NCBI RefSeq assembly: GCF_000026105.1
Contig: NC_008027.1
Location: forward strand, 1 to 64,000
DNA length: 64,000 bases
Direction of reading: 5' to 3'
Source of the DNA: Pseudomonas entomophila L48
GTDB lineage: Bacteria > Pseudomonadota > Gammaproteobacteria > Pseudomonadales > Pseudomonadaceae
The notes beneath the pieces were generated by a model, which did no database searches, had not been told where the DNA came from, and saw only the letters and a program-made list of their open reading frames with translations. A program made the position numbers and the translations under genes. Shown here piece after piece: positions 1 to 12,537 of the stretch. Numbering within the stretch: the stretch's first letter is position 1; each line of letters begins with the position of its first letter.

Positions 1-30
1 CGGATGGGCCCCCTTTTTAAGAGATCGGCG

Positions 31-59
31 ATTCTAGAGAAAGCAAGCCGATAGGTCAA
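31..59 (-). promoter_or_regulatory. Leftward sigma-70 promoter, probably for rpmH
   Basis: On the minus strand TTGACC (54-59) and TAGAAT (31-36) are separated by exactly 17 bases, a near-ideal sigma-70 promoter firing out of the left edge. In Pseudomonas the gene left of oriC, divergent from dnaA, is rpmH (ribosomal protein L34). The gene itself is outside the window, so the target is inferred. Confidence 0.7.
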
Positions 60-129
60 TTTCCAACCAGCCTTTCCTTATGGAAGGTCATTGCGGATCT
101 GTTGCCGGGTTTTGCTTGAAGGCACGGGC

Positions 130-483
130 AAGAGACACCAACATGAAAAAAAGAAAGAGGCATATAAAAAGCTTTTCTGAAGAACTTATAGAGCTTATGT
201 GGACAACCTTCTGTGGATAACCATCGCAAGGCCACAAATATCGCCATGTACAGAGATTCACAACCTTGTCGGTAACAGGTGCTCTGCTTGTGCCGGTCAT
301 GGGTAAAACCTGTGCAGCAAAAGCTAGTTTATCCACAGGCGAATTATCCACAGACCAGAACCCAGGGTTGTGCATAGACCTCAATGGCGTTTATCCACAG
401 GGCTTATTCACAGTGCTGGGGTGCCATTTCTGTCTTTTTTTGGCGTGTCAGCCCCTGTGTCTAGTGCCGCCACGTGTGGATAA
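130..483. other. oriC: oriC: AT-rich segment and DnaA boxes
   Basis: Replication origin between the presumed rpmH and dnaA. Exact DnaA boxes (TTATCCACA or complement) lie at 212-220, 329-337, 344-352, 391-399 and 475-483. One-mismatch boxes lie at 198-206 (TGTGGACAA) and 404-412 (TTATTCACA). The stretch about 140-200 is strongly AT-rich compared with the GC-rich surroundings and is the likely unwinding element. Three boxes on one strand (329, 344, 391) and two on the other suggest a DnaA filament pointing towards the AT-rich part. The exact left limit cannot be set because the window begins here. Confidence 0.88.
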
Positions 484-505
484 CTGCTCGCCCGCCCGGT
501 ACAAT
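475..505 (+). promoter_or_regulatory. Candidate dnaA promoter overlapped by a DnaA box
   Basis: TACAAT at 500-505 is a good -10 element. The expected -35 position falls on the exact DnaA box at 475-483 and shows no good hexamer. Binding of DnaA there would cover the promoter, consistent with the known autoregulation of dnaA. The promoter assignment is inference. Confidence 0.5.
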
Positions 506-551
506 GGCGGTTTGTTTTTGCCTCATCCGGCTTTCAACTCAGGGGATATCC

Positions 552-2078
552 GTGTCAGTGGAACTTTGGCAGCAGTGCGTGGAGCTTCTGCGCGATGAAC
601 TGCCTGCCCAGCAATTCAACACCTGGATCCGTCCGCTACAGGTCGAAGCCGAAGGCGACGAGTTGCGCGTCTATGCGCCCAACCGCTTCGTGCTCGACTG
701 GGTTAATGAAAAGTACCTGGGTCGTCTGCTCGAGCTGCTGGGCGAACACGGCAATGGCCTTGCGCCCGCTCTGTCTCTATTAATAGGCAGCCGTCGCAGC
801 TCGGCACCGCGCGCCGCCCCCAACGCGCCAGTCAGCGCAGCGGTCGCCGCGACCATGGCGCAGCAAACACAACAGGCTGCGCAGGTCGTGGTGCCGAGCG
901 AACCCATCGTCGTGCCGGTGGCTGAGCCTGTGCTGAGTGAGGTAGAAGAGCCGTCCAGCCGGGACAGCTTCGACAGCATGAGCGATTCGGGTTCGGTGCC
1001 AGCGGCCAGCGGCCGTACCGAACAGCGCACCGTGCAGGTCGAAGGGGCGCTCAAGCACACCAGCTACCTGAACCGCACCTTCACCTTCGAAACCTTCGTG
1101 GAAGGCAAGTCGAACCAACTGGCGCGCGCCGCCGCCTGGCAGGTCGCCGACAACCCCAAGCACGGCTACAACCCGCTCTTCCTTTATGGCGGTGTCGGCT
1201 TGGGTAAGACGCACTTGATGCACGCTGTGGGTAACCACCTGCTCAAGAAGAACCCGAATGCCAAGGTGGTCTACCTGCATTCCGAGCGTTTCGTCGCCGA
1301 CATGGTCAAGGCGCTGCAACTCAACGCCATCAACGAGTTCAAGCGCTTCTACCGTTCGGTCGACGCGCTGCTCATCGATGACATCCAGTTCTTCGCCCGC
1401 AAGGAGCGTTCGCAGGAGGAGTTTTTCCACACCTTCAACGCCCTGCTCGAAGGTGGCCAGCAGGTGATCCTCACCAGCGACCGCTACCCGAAGGAAATCG
1501 AAGGCCTGGAAGAGCGCCTGAAGTCGCGTTTCGGCTGGGGGCTGACGGTGGCCGTCGAGCCGCCGGAGCTGGAAACCCGCGTGGCGATCTTGATGAAGAA
1601 GGCCGACCAGGCCAAGGTCGAGCTGCCGCATGACGCCGCGTTCTTCATCGCCCAGCGCATCCGCTCCAACGTGCGTGAACTCGAAGGTGCCCTGAAGCGG
1701 GTAATTGCCCACTCGCACTTCATGGGCCGCGATATCACCATCGAGCTGATCCGTGAATCGCTCAAGGATCTGCTGGCGCTGCAGGACAAGCTGGTCAGTG
1801 TGGATAACATCCAGCGCACCGTGGCCGAGTACTACAAGATCAAGATCTCCGATCTGCTGTCCAAGCGCCGGTCGCGCTCCGTTGCGCGTCCACGCCAGGT
1901 GGCCATGGCGTTGTCGAAAGAGCTGACCAACCACAGTCTGCCGGAGATCGGCGACATGTTTGGCGGCCGCGACCACACCACCGTGCTGCACGCTTGCCGC
2001 AAGATCAACGAATTGAAGGAATCCGACGCGGACATCCGCGAGGACTACAAGAACCTGCTGCGCACGCTGACGACCTGA
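552..2078 (+). CDS. dnaA: Chromosomal replication initiator DnaA
   Basis: Initiates chromosome replication by binding DnaA boxes in oriC and melting the AT-rich element. The 508-residue product has an N-terminal helicase-loading domain (SVELWQQ...), a variable Pro/Ala/Ser-rich linker around residues 85-170, an AAA+ domain with Walker A GGVGLGKT at 213-220 and Walker B LLIDDIQF, and a C-terminal box-binding helix-turn-helix ([15 protein letters not shown]). The GTG at 552 is chosen over the upstream ATG at 474. It has an AGGGG ribosome site six bases before it and gives the family N-terminus, while the upstream extension would run through the promoter and DnaA box. An exact DnaA box (1799-1807) lies inside the gene. 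First gene of the dnaA-dnaN-recF-gyrB cluster. Confidence 0.98.
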   Translation: MSVELWQQCVELLRDELPAQQFNTWIRPLQVEAEGDELRVYAPNRFVLDWVNEKYLGRLLELLGEHGNGLAPALSLLIGSRRSSAPRAAPNAPVSAAVAATMAQQTQQAAQVVVPSEPIVVPVAEPVLSEVEEPSSRDSFDSMSDSGSVPAASGRTEQRTVQVEGALKHTSYLNRTFTFETFVEGKSNQLARAAAWQVADNPKHGYNPLFLYGGVGLGKTHLMHAVGNHLLKKNPNAKVVYLHSERFVADMVKALQLNAINEFKRFYRSVDALLIDDIQFFARKERSQEEFFHTFNALLEGGQQVILTSDRYPKEIEGLEERLKSRFGWGLTVAVEPPELETRVAILMKKADQAKVELPHDAAFFIAQRIRSNVRELEGALKRVIAHSHFMGRDITIELIRESLKDLLALQDKLVSVDNIQRTVAEYYKIKISDLLSKRRSRSVARPRQVAMALSKELTNHSLPEIGDMFGGRDHTTVLHACRKINELKESDADIREDYKNLLRTLTT

Positions 2079-2118
2079 TGGCCGTCTGCGCAGCTAATTG
2101 AAGGCAAGGGACTAGACC

Positions 2119-3222
2119 ATGCATTTCACCATTCAACGCGAAGCCCTGTTGAAACCCCTGCAACTGGTCGCCGGCGTCGTCGAGCGCCGCCAGACCTTGC
2201 CGGTCCTGTCCAACGTCCTGCTGGTCGTGCAAGGCCAGCAGCTGTCGTTGACCGGTACCGACCTGGAAGTCGAACTGGTTGGCCGCGTTCAACTGGAAGA
2301 GCCTGCGGAGCCGGGCGAGATTACTGTCCCGGCGCGCAAGCTGATGGACATCTGCAAGAGCCTGCCCAGCGATGCGCTGATCGATATCAAGGTCGATGAG
2401 CAGAAGTTGCTGGTCAAGGCCGGTCGCAGCCGTTTCACCTTGTCCACCCTGCCGGCCAATGACTTCCCGACTGTCGAAGAAGGTCCTGGCTCGCTGACCT
2501 GCCAGCTGGAGCAGAGCAAACTGCGCCGCCTGATCGAGCGCACCAGCTTCGCCATGGCCCAGCAAGACGTGCGCTACTACCTCAACGGCATGTTGCTGGA
2601 AGTGTCCCCCGGCACCCTGCGTGCCGTGGCCACCGACGGTCACCGTTTGGCGTTGTGTGCCATGCAGGCACCGATCGACCAAGCTGATCGCCACCAGGTC
2701 ATCGTGCCACGCAAAGGTATCCTCGAGCTGGCGCGCCTGCTCACCGATCCGGAAGGTACAGTCAGCATCGTCCTGGGCCAGCACCACATTCGCGCCACCA
2801 CCGGTGAGTTCACCTTCACCTCCAAGCTGGTCGATGGCAAATTCCCGGACTACGAGCGCGTCCTGCCCAAGGGCGGTGACAAGCTGGTGATCGGCGATCG
2901 TCAGGCGCTTCGTGAAGCGTTTAGCCGTACCGCGATCCTGTCCAACGAGAAGTACCGCGGTATCCGCCTGCAACTGGCCGCCGGCCAGCTGAAAATCCAG
3001 GCCAACAACCCGGAGCAGGAAGAAGCGGAAGAAGAAATCAGCGTCGACTACAACGGCAGTTCGCTGGAGATTGGTTTCAACGTCAGCTACCTGCTGGACG
3101 TGCTGGGCGTCATGACCACTGAACAGGTTCGCCTGATTCTGTCGGATTCCAACAGCAGTGCCCTGCTGCAGGAAGCTGGCAATGACGACTCGTCCTACGT
3201 TGTCATGCCGATGCGTCTGTAA
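2119..3222 (+). CDS. dnaN: DNA polymerase III beta subunit (sliding clamp)
   Basis: Ring-shaped processivity clamp that tethers DNA polymerase III and other partners to DNA. The 367-residue product begins MHFTIQREALLKPLQLVAGVVERRQTLPVLSN and ends SYVVMPMRL, both characteristic of the family. The C-terminal residues line the clamp's partner-binding pocket. Full length. It lies 40 bases after dnaA and 15 bases before recF on the same strand, so co-transcription with dnaA is likely. An AAGG ribosome site precedes the ATG. Confidence 0.98.
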   Translation: MHFTIQREALLKPLQLVAGVVERRQTLPVLSNVLLVVQGQQLSLTGTDLEVELVGRVQLEEPAEPGEITVPARKLMDICKSLPSDALIDIKVDEQKLLVKAGRSRFTLSTLPANDFPTVEEGPGSLTCQLEQSKLRRLIERTSFAMAQQDVRYYLNGMLLEVSPGTLRAVATDGHRLALCAMQAPIDQADRHQVIVPRKGILELARLLTDPEGTVSIVLGQHHIRATTGEFTFTSKLVDGKFPDYERVLPKGGDKLVIGDRQALREAFSRTAILSNEKYRGIRLQLAAGQLKIQANNPEQEEAEEEISVDYNGSSLEIGFNVSYLLDVLGVMTTEQVRLILSDSNSSALLQEAGNDDSSYVVMPMRL

Positions 3223-3237
3223 CCCATAGCTGGCGAC

Positions 3238-6766
<3,529 letters not shown>

Positions 6767-6782
6767 TTAGCGGGCAGTACAA

Positions 6783-6814
6783 AAAAGCCAATCCTTAGGG
6801 ATTGGCTTTTTTTT
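6783..6814 (+). terminator. Rho-independent terminator of gyrB
   Basis: AAGCCAATCC (6785-6794), loop TTAG, GGATTGGCTT (6799-6808), followed by a T run to 6814. The A run before the stem makes it potentially bidirectional, so it could also serve the convergent fisR-like gene. Confidence 0.93.
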
Positions 6815-6825
6815 GCTTACGCAAA

Positions 6826-6841
6826 TGTTCCACGTGGAACT
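6826..6841. other. parS: parS centromere site 3 (gyrB-fisR junction)
   Basis: The GTTCCACGTGGAAC core at 6827-6840 lies between the gyrB terminator and the 3' end of the fisR-like gene. Its last base is also the last base of that gene's TAG stop codon (6840-6842 on the minus strand). Confidence 0.92.
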
Positions 6842-8141
6842 ATGAAATGCCCAGCGCCTTCAGCCGACGGTACAACGTGCGTTCGCTCATCCCCAGATGA
6901 TCGGCCAACTCGCTACGGGAGCCATTGAAGGTTTCCAAGGCATGGGCCAGGTCGGCCATTTCATTCCTGCCCCGCCCTCGTGAACATGCCGGCTTTGCGG
7001 CCGGGTACATATCTTCTGGAAGATGCTCAGGGCGGATCAGACCGTCATCCGTGAACAGCCGGGCGCGTTCCAGAATATTCCTGAGTTCACGGATGTTGCC
7101 TGGGAAGGTGTGCAGGTTCAGCTGCTCGAGCGCCTCAGCCGTAACTTTTGGCGATTGCTTGCCGGCCATTCGTTGCAGCAGACTTTCACAGAGCAGTGGC
7201 AAGTCTTCGACCCGTTCGCGCAGTGATGGCAAGCGGATCGGGAATCCACTGATGCGGTAATAGAGGTCTTCGCGGAACGTCCCTTCAGTGGCCATCTCTT
7301 TCAGTGGTTTGTGCGTGGCCGAGACCAGGCGAAAATCTGAGTGGACCGTGCGTGTGCTGCCGACCGGGCGGAAGCTGCCGGACTCGATCAGGCGCAGCAG
7401 CTTTACCTGCATGGCCAGCGGTACCTCACCGATCTCATCGAGGAACAGGGTGCCACCGTGAGCGGCTTCGGCCAGGCCGATCTTGCGTTGAGTCGCGCCG
7501 GTGAAGGCGCCCTTCTCATAGCCGAACAATTCACTCTCGAACAACGACTCGGTCAACCCGGTGCAGTCCACCACCACCAGGGGGCCATTGGCGCGTGGGC
7601 TACCCAGGTGCAAGGCACGGGCGAACAGTTCCTTGCCAGTGCCGGACTCACCCTGAAGCAATACCGGAATCTGTGCAGGCGCCGCGCGCTGCAAACTGGC
7701 CACGGCGGCCTTGAACGCGGGTGCTCGGCCAACCAGCCCTTGCTGTTGAGGTTGAGCCGATGCCAGGGTGACGCTGGTCAGGCGCTCGACGAAGGCTACT
7801 ACCCTACCCTCGTCATCGAGGATCGGGCGCAGTTCCACATCCACATGTTCAGGCCCGCGTGGGGTGTGATGGATGTGGAGAACGCGCTCGGGCACCTTGC
7901 TGTCCAGTGACTTGCGCAGCGGACAATGTTCCCCGGCCTGGTCGCAAGGGACGGCATAGTGGTGCGAGACTCGATGGCACTTTTCGCCGATGGGCGCGTG
8001 CTCCTCGGTGCCAAACTGGCGACGGTACGCCGCGTTGGCTGCCAGGATGTTGTAGTCAGTATCCAGCACGATGCTGGGCAGCACATCGTGTTCGAGGTAG
8101 GACACCAGCGCGAAGATCGCAGGATGGGAAGCGGCTAGCAT
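6840..8141 (-). CDS. fisR: Sigma-54-dependent sulfane-sulfur regulator, FisR-like
   Basis: Bacterial enhancer-binding protein of 433 residues. The N-terminal PAS-like sensor domain carries Cys55, Cys66 and Cys73. Their spacing (11 and 7) matches the persulfide-sensing cysteines Cys53/64/71 described for FisR. An AAA+ domain follows with Walker A GESGTGKE and the sigma-54-contacting loop GAFTGA, then a C-terminal Fis-type helix-turn-helix ([21 protein letters not shown]). The ATG at 8141 is preferred over one at 8228, whose extra 29 residues would lie on the CTGNCA array. It is divergent from persulfide dioxygenase and sqr, its likely targets, which lie behind a sigma-54-like promoter. The name rests on domains, cysteine spacing and context. 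Confidence 0.85.
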   Translation of the reverse strand: MLAASHPAIFALVSYLEHDVLPSIVLDTDYNILAANAAYRRQFGTEEHAPIGEKCHRVSHHYAVPCDQAGEHCPLRKSLDSKVPERVLHIHHTPRGPEHVDVELRPILDDEGRVVAFVERLTSVTLASAQPQQQGLVGRAPAFKAAVASLQRAAPAQIPVLLQGESGTGKELFARALHLGSPRANGPLVVVDCTGLTESLFESELFGYEKGAFTGATQRKIGLAEAAHGGTLFLDEIGEVPLAMQVKLLRLIESGSFRPVGSTRTVHSDFRLVSATHKPLKEMATEGTFREDLYYRISGFPIRLPSLRERVEDLPLLCESLLQRMAGKQSPKVTAEALEQLNLHTFPGNIRELRNILERARLFTDDGLIRPEHLPEDMYPAAKPACSRGRGRNEMADLAHALETFNGSRSELADHLGMSERTLYRRLKALGIS

Positions 8142-8180
8142 GACAGCACCAGATGAAGGACCTGGCGAGGGTAGCAAGGA

Positions 8181-8241
8181 CTGCCAAACACTGCCATCGG
8201 CTGACAGTCGACTGCCAGGAACTGTCACCTTTGGCTGTCAG
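8181..8241. promoter_or_regulatory. Phased CTGNCA direct-repeat array, candidate FisR enhancer
   Basis: Six direct copies of CTGNCA begin at 8181, 8191, 8201, 8212, 8222 and 8235, steps of 10, 10, 11, 10 and 13 bases, so they face roughly the same side of the helix. The third and fourth form the imperfect palindrome CTGACAGTCGACTGCCAG (8201-8218). The array ends about 73 bases upstream of the sigma-54-like promoter, a typical enhancer distance, and starts 40 bases from the regulator's start codon. Confidence 0.65.
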
Positions 8242-8264
8242 TGTGGGGGCCGCTGCGCTGCCCA

Positions 8265-8289
8265 TCGCGGCACAAGGCCGCTCCCACAG
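8265..8289. repeat. REP half-element between enhancer array and promoter
   Basis: A single unit of the family with core CACAAGGCCGCTCCCACAG, the same family that occurs as inverted pairs at 22085, 28641 and 63473. It lies between the CTGNCA array and the sigma-54-like promoter. Confidence 0.75.
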
Positions 8290-8313
8290 GGGGCCGCGGT
8301 CGTCGAAAAGGTA

Positions 8314-8329
8314 TGGCATGCATCTTGAT
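8314..8329 (+). promoter_or_regulatory. Sigma-54-like (-24/-12) promoter of the sulfide operon
   Basis: TGGCATGCATCTTGAT fits TGGCACG-N4-TTGCW except for T in place of C in the -24 box and GA in place of GC at -12. The -24 GG and the spacing are kept. It lies about 60 bases upstream of the dioxygenase start and is consistent with a divergent sigma-54 activator next door. The missing -12 C lowers confidence. Confidence 0.6.
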
Positions 8330-8387
8330 AAAGCACCCTTCACTGCCTATGCCTTCAAGGAGGCCTGGTGGATTACTGGAGAGTGTA

Positions 8388-9272
8388 ATGATCATCGGCA
8401 ACAACCTTCACGTTGAAGCGTTCTTCGACAAAGCGACCTGGACCATCAGCTACCTGGTCATGGATGGCGAGACCCGCCAATGCGCGCTGATCGACAGCGT
8501 GCTGGACTACGATCCAAAGTCCGGACGTACCTGCACCCATTCGGCGGACCAGATGATTGCCCGCGTCGAGGCGCTGGGTGCCAAGGTGCAATGGCTGCTC
8601 GATACCCATGTGCACGCCGACCATCTGTCTGCGGCGGCCTATCTCAAGCAGAAGCTTGGCGGCAGCATCGCCATTGGTGCGCAGATCACCCAGGTGCAGA
8701 AAGTCTTCGGGACTTTGTTCAATGCCGAGCCTGGCTTTGCCCGGGACGGCAGCCAGTTTGATGTCCTGTTCGTGGATGAAGAGGGTTTCCGCATCGGCAA
8801 CCTGCATGCGCGCGCACTGCACACCCCTGGTCATACACCGGCTTGCATGAGCTACATGGTCGAGGACGCAGGCGAGATCGCCGTGTTCGTCGGCGACACC
8901 TTGTTCACGCCCGACTATGGCACCGCCCGTTGCGACTTCCCAGGCGCCAGCGCGAGAACCCTGTACCAGTCGATCCGTCGGCTGCTTGCCTTCCCTGACC
9001 AGACCCGCCTGTTCATGTGCCATGACTACCTTCCCGGTGGCCGTGAACTGCGCTACGTCACCACCGTGGCCGAGCAACGCGCCGACAACATTCATATCCA
9101 TGAAGGTGTCAGTGAAGAGAGCTTCGTCGAGATGCGCGAAGCCCGCGACAAGACCCTCGACATGCCGGTGCTGATCCTGCCCTCGGTGCAGATCAACATG
9201 CGCAGCGGGCAGTTCCCCGAACCCGAAGCGAACGGTGTGAGCTACCTGAAGATCCCGCTGAACAAGCTGTAA
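8388..9272 (+). CDS. Persulfide dioxygenase-type metallo-beta-lactamase-fold protein
   Basis: Probable non-haem iron persulfide dioxygenase, oxidising glutathione persulfide to sulfite. The 294-residue product has the metal-binding motif T73-H-V-H-A-D-H79, a second region HTPGHTPACMSY, the Asp ligand in VFVGDTLF, and a late His in MCHDYLPGGRELRY. It belongs to the ETHE1/Pdo-like MBL group rather than to true beta-lactamases. The ATG at 8388 has a GGAGAG site seven bases upstream; the longer frame from 8241 would start in the enhancer and REP region. It is followed 41 bases later by sqr. Substrate is inferred from family and neighbours. Confidence 0.82.
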   Translation: MIIGNNLHVEAFFDKATWTISYLVMDGETRQCALIDSVLDYDPKSGRTCTHSADQMIARVEALGAKVQWLLDTHVHADHLSAAAYLKQKLGGSIAIGAQITQVQKVFGTLFNAEPGFARDGSQFDVLFVDEEGFRIGNLHARALHTPGHTPACMSYMVEDAGEIAVFVGDTLFTPDYGTARCDFPGASARTLYQSIRRLLAFPDQTRLFMCHDYLPGGRELRYVTTVAEQRADNIHIHEGVSEESFVEMREARDKTLDMPVLILPSVQINMRSGQFPEPEANGVSYLKIPLNKL

Positions 9273-9313
9273 GCCACGTTGCACCTATAACGAAGATTCA
9301 AAGGAACACCGCC

Positions 9314-10594
9314 ATGCCTGCCTTGCTGTCCCCTGCCGATACCTCCCGTGCCGACCACCATAAGGTGGTGATCGTCGGCGCTGGTGCCGCCGGCATCGCC
9401 ACCGCCTCCAGCCTGATCGCCCGTGATCCGTCGCTGGATATCGCCTTGATCGACCCCGCCGAAGTCCACTACTACCAGCCCGGCTGGACCATGGTCGGCG
9501 CGGGTGTGTTCAAGGCACCAAGCACCGCCCACACCATGGCCGCGACCCTGCCCCGTGGCGTGCGCTGGATCAAGGCGCGGGTCGAAGGTTTCGACCCCCA
9601 GGGGCAACTGGTGATGCTTGATGATGGCCGTGCCGTCAGCTATGAACAGCTGGTGGTCTGCCCAGGGCTCAAGCTTGATTGGAATGCCATCGAAGGCTTG
9701 AGCGAAACGCTGGGGCGTAACGGCGTCACCTCCAATTATCGCTACGACCTGGCGCCCTACACGTGGCAACTGGTGCAGAAGCTGAAGCACGGACGCGCCC
9801 TCTTCACCCAACCACCGATGCCGATCAAGTGCGCGGGAGCACCACAGAAAGCGCTGTACCTGTCCTGCGACTACTGGTTACGCAATGGCCACCTTGGCAA
9901 TGTCAGGGCCAGCTTCTTCAATGCCGGTGCTGTGCTGTTCGGGGTCGTGGACTATGTCCCGGCCCTGATGAGCTACATCGACAAGTACGCGGTCGACCTC
10001 AATTACCAGCATCGCCTGGTGGCTGTGGACGGCCCGAACAAGCGCGCCACCTTCATGCGCACTCTTCCCGATGGCAGCACCGAGACCCGCGTCGAAGCGT
10101 TCGACATGCTGCATGTGGTACCGCCGCAAGTGGCGCCGGACTTCATCCGCCAGAGCCCACTGGCCGACGCCGGCGGCTGGGTGGACGTCGACCCGCACAC
10201 CCTGCGCCATCGCCAGTTCGGCAATGTCCATGCCCTGGGTGACGTGGCCAACACCACCAACGCCAAGACTGCGGCCGCCGCACGCAAGCAGGCGCCGGTG
10301 GTGGCCAACAATGTGCTGGTGGCGCTCGGTCGCTTGTCGACCCTGGCGCAGTACGACGGCTACGGCTCATGCCCATTGACGGTGGAGCGCGGCAAGATCG
10401 TCCTCGCTGAGTTCACCTACGGGGGCAAGGTGGCGCCGAGCTTCCCGCGCTGGCTGCTCGACGGACGCAAGCCGACCCGCCTCGCCTGGCTGCTCAAGGC
10501 GCGGATCCTGCCACCGCTGTACTGGAAGGCGATGCTCAAGGGGCGTGAATGGCTGGCACGGCCGAAACCGCTGGTAGCCGAGGCGCAACAGTGA
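9314..10594 (+). CDS. sqr: Sulfide:quinone oxidoreductase-like flavoprotein
   Basis: FAD-dependent pyridine nucleotide-disulfide oxidoreductase family member, 426 residues, expected to oxidise sulfide to sulfane sulfur and pass electrons to quinone. The dinucleotide fold VVIVGAGAAG has GxGxxG at residues 22-27. Candidate redox cysteines are Cys116 (CPGLKLDW), Cys173 (PIKCAGAPQK, a motif typical of SQR) and Cys185. The second nucleotide region (HALGDVANT) lies near residue 310. The tail is hydrophobic and basic, suiting a peripheral membrane enzyme. Its stop TGA overlaps the GTG start of the next gene, so the two are translationally coupled. Confidence 0.86.
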   Translation: MPALLSPADTSRADHHKVVIVGAGAAGIATASSLIARDPSLDIALIDPAEVHYYQPGWTMVGAGVFKAPSTAHTMAATLPRGVRWIKARVEGFDPQGQLVMLDDGRAVSYEQLVVCPGLKLDWNAIEGLSETLGRNGVTSNYRYDLAPYTWQLVQKLKHGRALFTQPPMPIKCAGAPQKALYLSCDYWLRNGHLGNVRASFFNAGAVLFGVVDYVPALMSYIDKYAVDLNYQHRLVAVDGPNKRATFMRTLPDGSTETRVEAFDMLHVVPPQVAPDFIRQSPLADAGGWVDVDPHTLRHRQFGNVHALGDVANTTNAKTAAAARKQAPVVANNVLVALGRLSTLAQYDGYGSCPLTVERGKIVLAEFTYGGKVAPSFPRWLLDGRKPTRLAWLLKARILPPLYWKAMLKGREWLARPKPLVAEAQQ

Positions 10595-11409
10595 TCGAGC
10601 ATCAATTGCTGGGGGCTGGGCTCGGCGCGATCATTGGGGCGGTACTGGCCCTGACCGGTGCTGGCGGTGGCATCCTCGCGGTGCCGTTGCTGGTCTTCGG
10701 GCTTGGGCTGAGCATGGTCGAGGCGGCGCCGATCGGTCTGCTGGCCGTGGGGTTGGCGGCGGCGGTCGGTGGTGTGTTGGGTTTGCGCCAGGGCCTGGTG
10801 CGCTACCGGGCGGCCTTGTTCATTGCCGTGATCGGTATCGCTTGCGCACCGTTCGGCCTGATGCTCGCGCACCGTTTGCCCAACGCACCGCTGGCGCTGG
10901 TGTTCGCCGGGGTGCTGGTCTATGCCTGCCTGCGCATCTGGCGTAAAGCTACCCGCGAGTTGCGCGGTGAATCGCCCTGCGATGATCGGCAGATCATGCC
11001 CTGCGTGCTCAATCCGCTGCAGGGGCGGCTGCGCTGGACCCTGCCCTGCGCCCGGGCTTTGGCGTTCACCGGTATGTTGTCGGGGCTGCTGTCCGGCCTG
11101 TTGGGTGTCGGTGGCGGCTTCGTGATCATCCCGGCGTTGAACCGCTACACCAACCTGAACATGAAGAGCATCGTTGCCACCTCGCTGGCGGTGATCGCCC
11201 TGGTGTCCACCGGCAGTGTGGTCAGCGCCAGCGTGGCGGGCGTGATGCACTGGCGGGTCGGGGCACCGTTTGCCGTGGGGGCGGTACTGGGCTTGCTGCT
11301 GGCGAGGCCACTGGCGGGCAAGCTGGCCGGCCCGCGCCTGCAACAGCTGTTCGCCGTGGTGGGGTGTGGCGCCGCGGTGCTGCTGGCCGGCAAGGCGCTA
11401 CTCGGCTAG
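10591..11409 (+). CDS. TauE/SafE-family membrane protein, putative sulfite or sulfoacetate exporter
   Basis: 272-residue inner-membrane protein with about eight hydrophobic segments in two similar halves, each carrying a Gly-rich TauE/SafE motif (LTGAGGGILAVPLLVFGLGL and GVGGGFVIIPAL). The GTG at 10591 overlaps the sqr stop (GTGA). The alternative ATG at 10549 would overlap sqr by 46 bases. In this context it probably removes sulfite or another anionic sulfur product made by SQR and persulfide dioxygenase. Its last 12 bases overlap the convergent LysR gene. Transported species is inferred. Confidence 0.8.
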   Translation: MIEHQLLGAGLGAIIGAVLALTGAGGGILAVPLLVFGLGLSMVEAAPIGLLAVGLAAAVGGVLGLRQGLVRYRAALFIAVIGIACAPFGLMLAHRLPNAPLALVFAGVLVYACLRIWRKATRELRGESPCDDRQIMPCVLNPLQGRLRWTLPCARALAFTGMLSGLLSGLLGVGGGFVIIPALNRYTNLNMKSIVATSLAVIALVSTGSVVSASVAGVMHWRVGAPFAVGAVLGLLLARPLAGKLAGPRLQQLFAVVGCGAAVLLAGKALLG

Positions 11410-12285
11410 CAATTCGTCCTGCTCGGCGGCGCACAGCGCCAGCAGATAGTCCCACACCACCCGCAGGCGTACCGACTTGTGCAGTTCGCGGCGGGTGCAG
11501 ATCCAATAGCTGCGCTGGATGGTCTCGCTGGGCAGCACGCGCACCAGCTTCGGGTCGTGGCGGGCCATGTAGTTGGGCAGCACGGCGATACCCAGCCCGG
11601 CCTGGGCGGCGTGCTGCTGGGCGATCACGCTGGTGCTGCGGAACACCACGTTGGGTGTTCGGCAGAAGCTGTTGAGGAACAGCAGCTCTTGGCTGAACAG
11701 CAGGTCGTCGACGTAACCAATCCAGCTGTGCCGGGCCAGGTCCTCGCGGCTTTGCAGCGGTGGTGCGCGGTCCAGGTAGTCTTGGCTGGCGTAGAGTGCC
11801 AGGCGGTAGTCGGTGAGCTTGCGGGTGATCAGCAGGTCGGCGTTGGGGCGTTCCAGGTGGATGCTGATCTCGGCTTCGCGGTTGAGGATGCTGACGAAGC
11901 GCGGCACGGCCACCAATTCCACTTCGAGCCCCGGGTAGCGCTGGAACAAGGCGTTCATGCGCGGGGTGAAGAACATGATGCCGATACCCTCGGTCACCCC
12001 CAGGCGAATCTTGCCCAGCGGCGTGATGGCCTGGGTGATTTCTTCCTGCGCCAGCAGGGCAACGTTTTCCATCGCTTCGGCGTGCTTGAGCAGGGCCTGG
12101 CCGGAGGGGGTGAGTTCGTAGCCCTGGGCATGCTGGACGAACAGCGCGGTGCCCAGGTGCTTTTCGATGCTCTCGATATGCCGGGCCACGGTGCTGTGGG
12201 TGGTGTTGAGGCGCTTGGCGGCGGTGAGCAGACGGCCGCTGCGCTGCAACTCGAGGAAAAACCGCAGATCGTTCCAGTCGAACAT
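11398..12285 (-). CDS. LysR-family transcriptional regulator
   Basis: 295 residues: N-terminal winged helix-turn-helix (FDWNDLRFFLELQRSGRLLTAAKRLNTTHSTVARHIESIEK) and a LysR effector-binding domain. The start at 12285 is preceded by AAAGGATC; the in-frame ATG at 12306 adds seven residues without a better site. It is divergent from the GMC oxidoreductase and MHS transporter genes and probably controls them. It overlaps the TauE-type gene tail to tail by 12 bases. The inducer is unknown. Confidence 0.85.
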   Translation of the reverse strand: MFDWNDLRFFLELQRSGRLLTAAKRLNTTHSTVARHIESIEKHLGTALFVQHAQGYELTPSGQALLKHAEAMENVALLAQEEITQAITPLGKIRLGVTEGIGIMFFTPRMNALFQRYPGLEVELVAVPRFVSILNREAEISIHLERPNADLLITRKLTDYRLALYASQDYLDRAPPLQSREDLARHSWIGYVDDLLFSQELLFLNSFCRTPNVVFRSTSVIAQQHAAQAGLGIAVLPNYMARHDPKLVRVLPSETIQRSYWICTRRELHKSVRLRVVWDYLLALCAAEQDELLAE

Positions 12286-12319
12286 GCTGATCCTTTTGCC
12301 GTTCATGGGGACCCTTTCG

Positions 12320-12406
12320 CTGTAGGAGCGGCTTTAGCCGCGATCATCCGCGAAGCGGATGCCAGACAACGCGGTGCCTGCATCGCGGCTGAAGCCGCTC
12401 CTACAG
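12320..12406. repeat. Paired REP element (TGTAGGAGCGGCTTYAGCCGCGA family)
   Basis: Two inverted units, starting CTGTAGGAGCGGCTTTAGCC and ending GGCTGAAGCCGCTCCTACAG, flank a spacer with a second short palindrome (TCCGCGAAGCGGA). It lies between the LysR gene and the GMC oxidoreductase. Confidence 0.92.
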
Positions 12407-12537
12407 GATTCGCGTCGATCATGGGGACGGCGCTGTGCTAAAACGCACAACGGCTGCGCGAAATCTCGTGTTTCCTCGGCGAAATTAATCAATAAGATGG
12501 TGCGGGACAAGAATAATAATCAGGCGCGAGGTTGCAC

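Noticed and set aside
474..551. Longer dnaA reading with ATG at 474
   Set aside because: It would translate the promoter and the DnaA box; the GTG at 552 has a good ribosome site and the conserved N-terminus.
780..1991. 403-codon minus-strand frame across dnaA
   Set aside because: Complement of dnaA codons without start signals or family resemblance.
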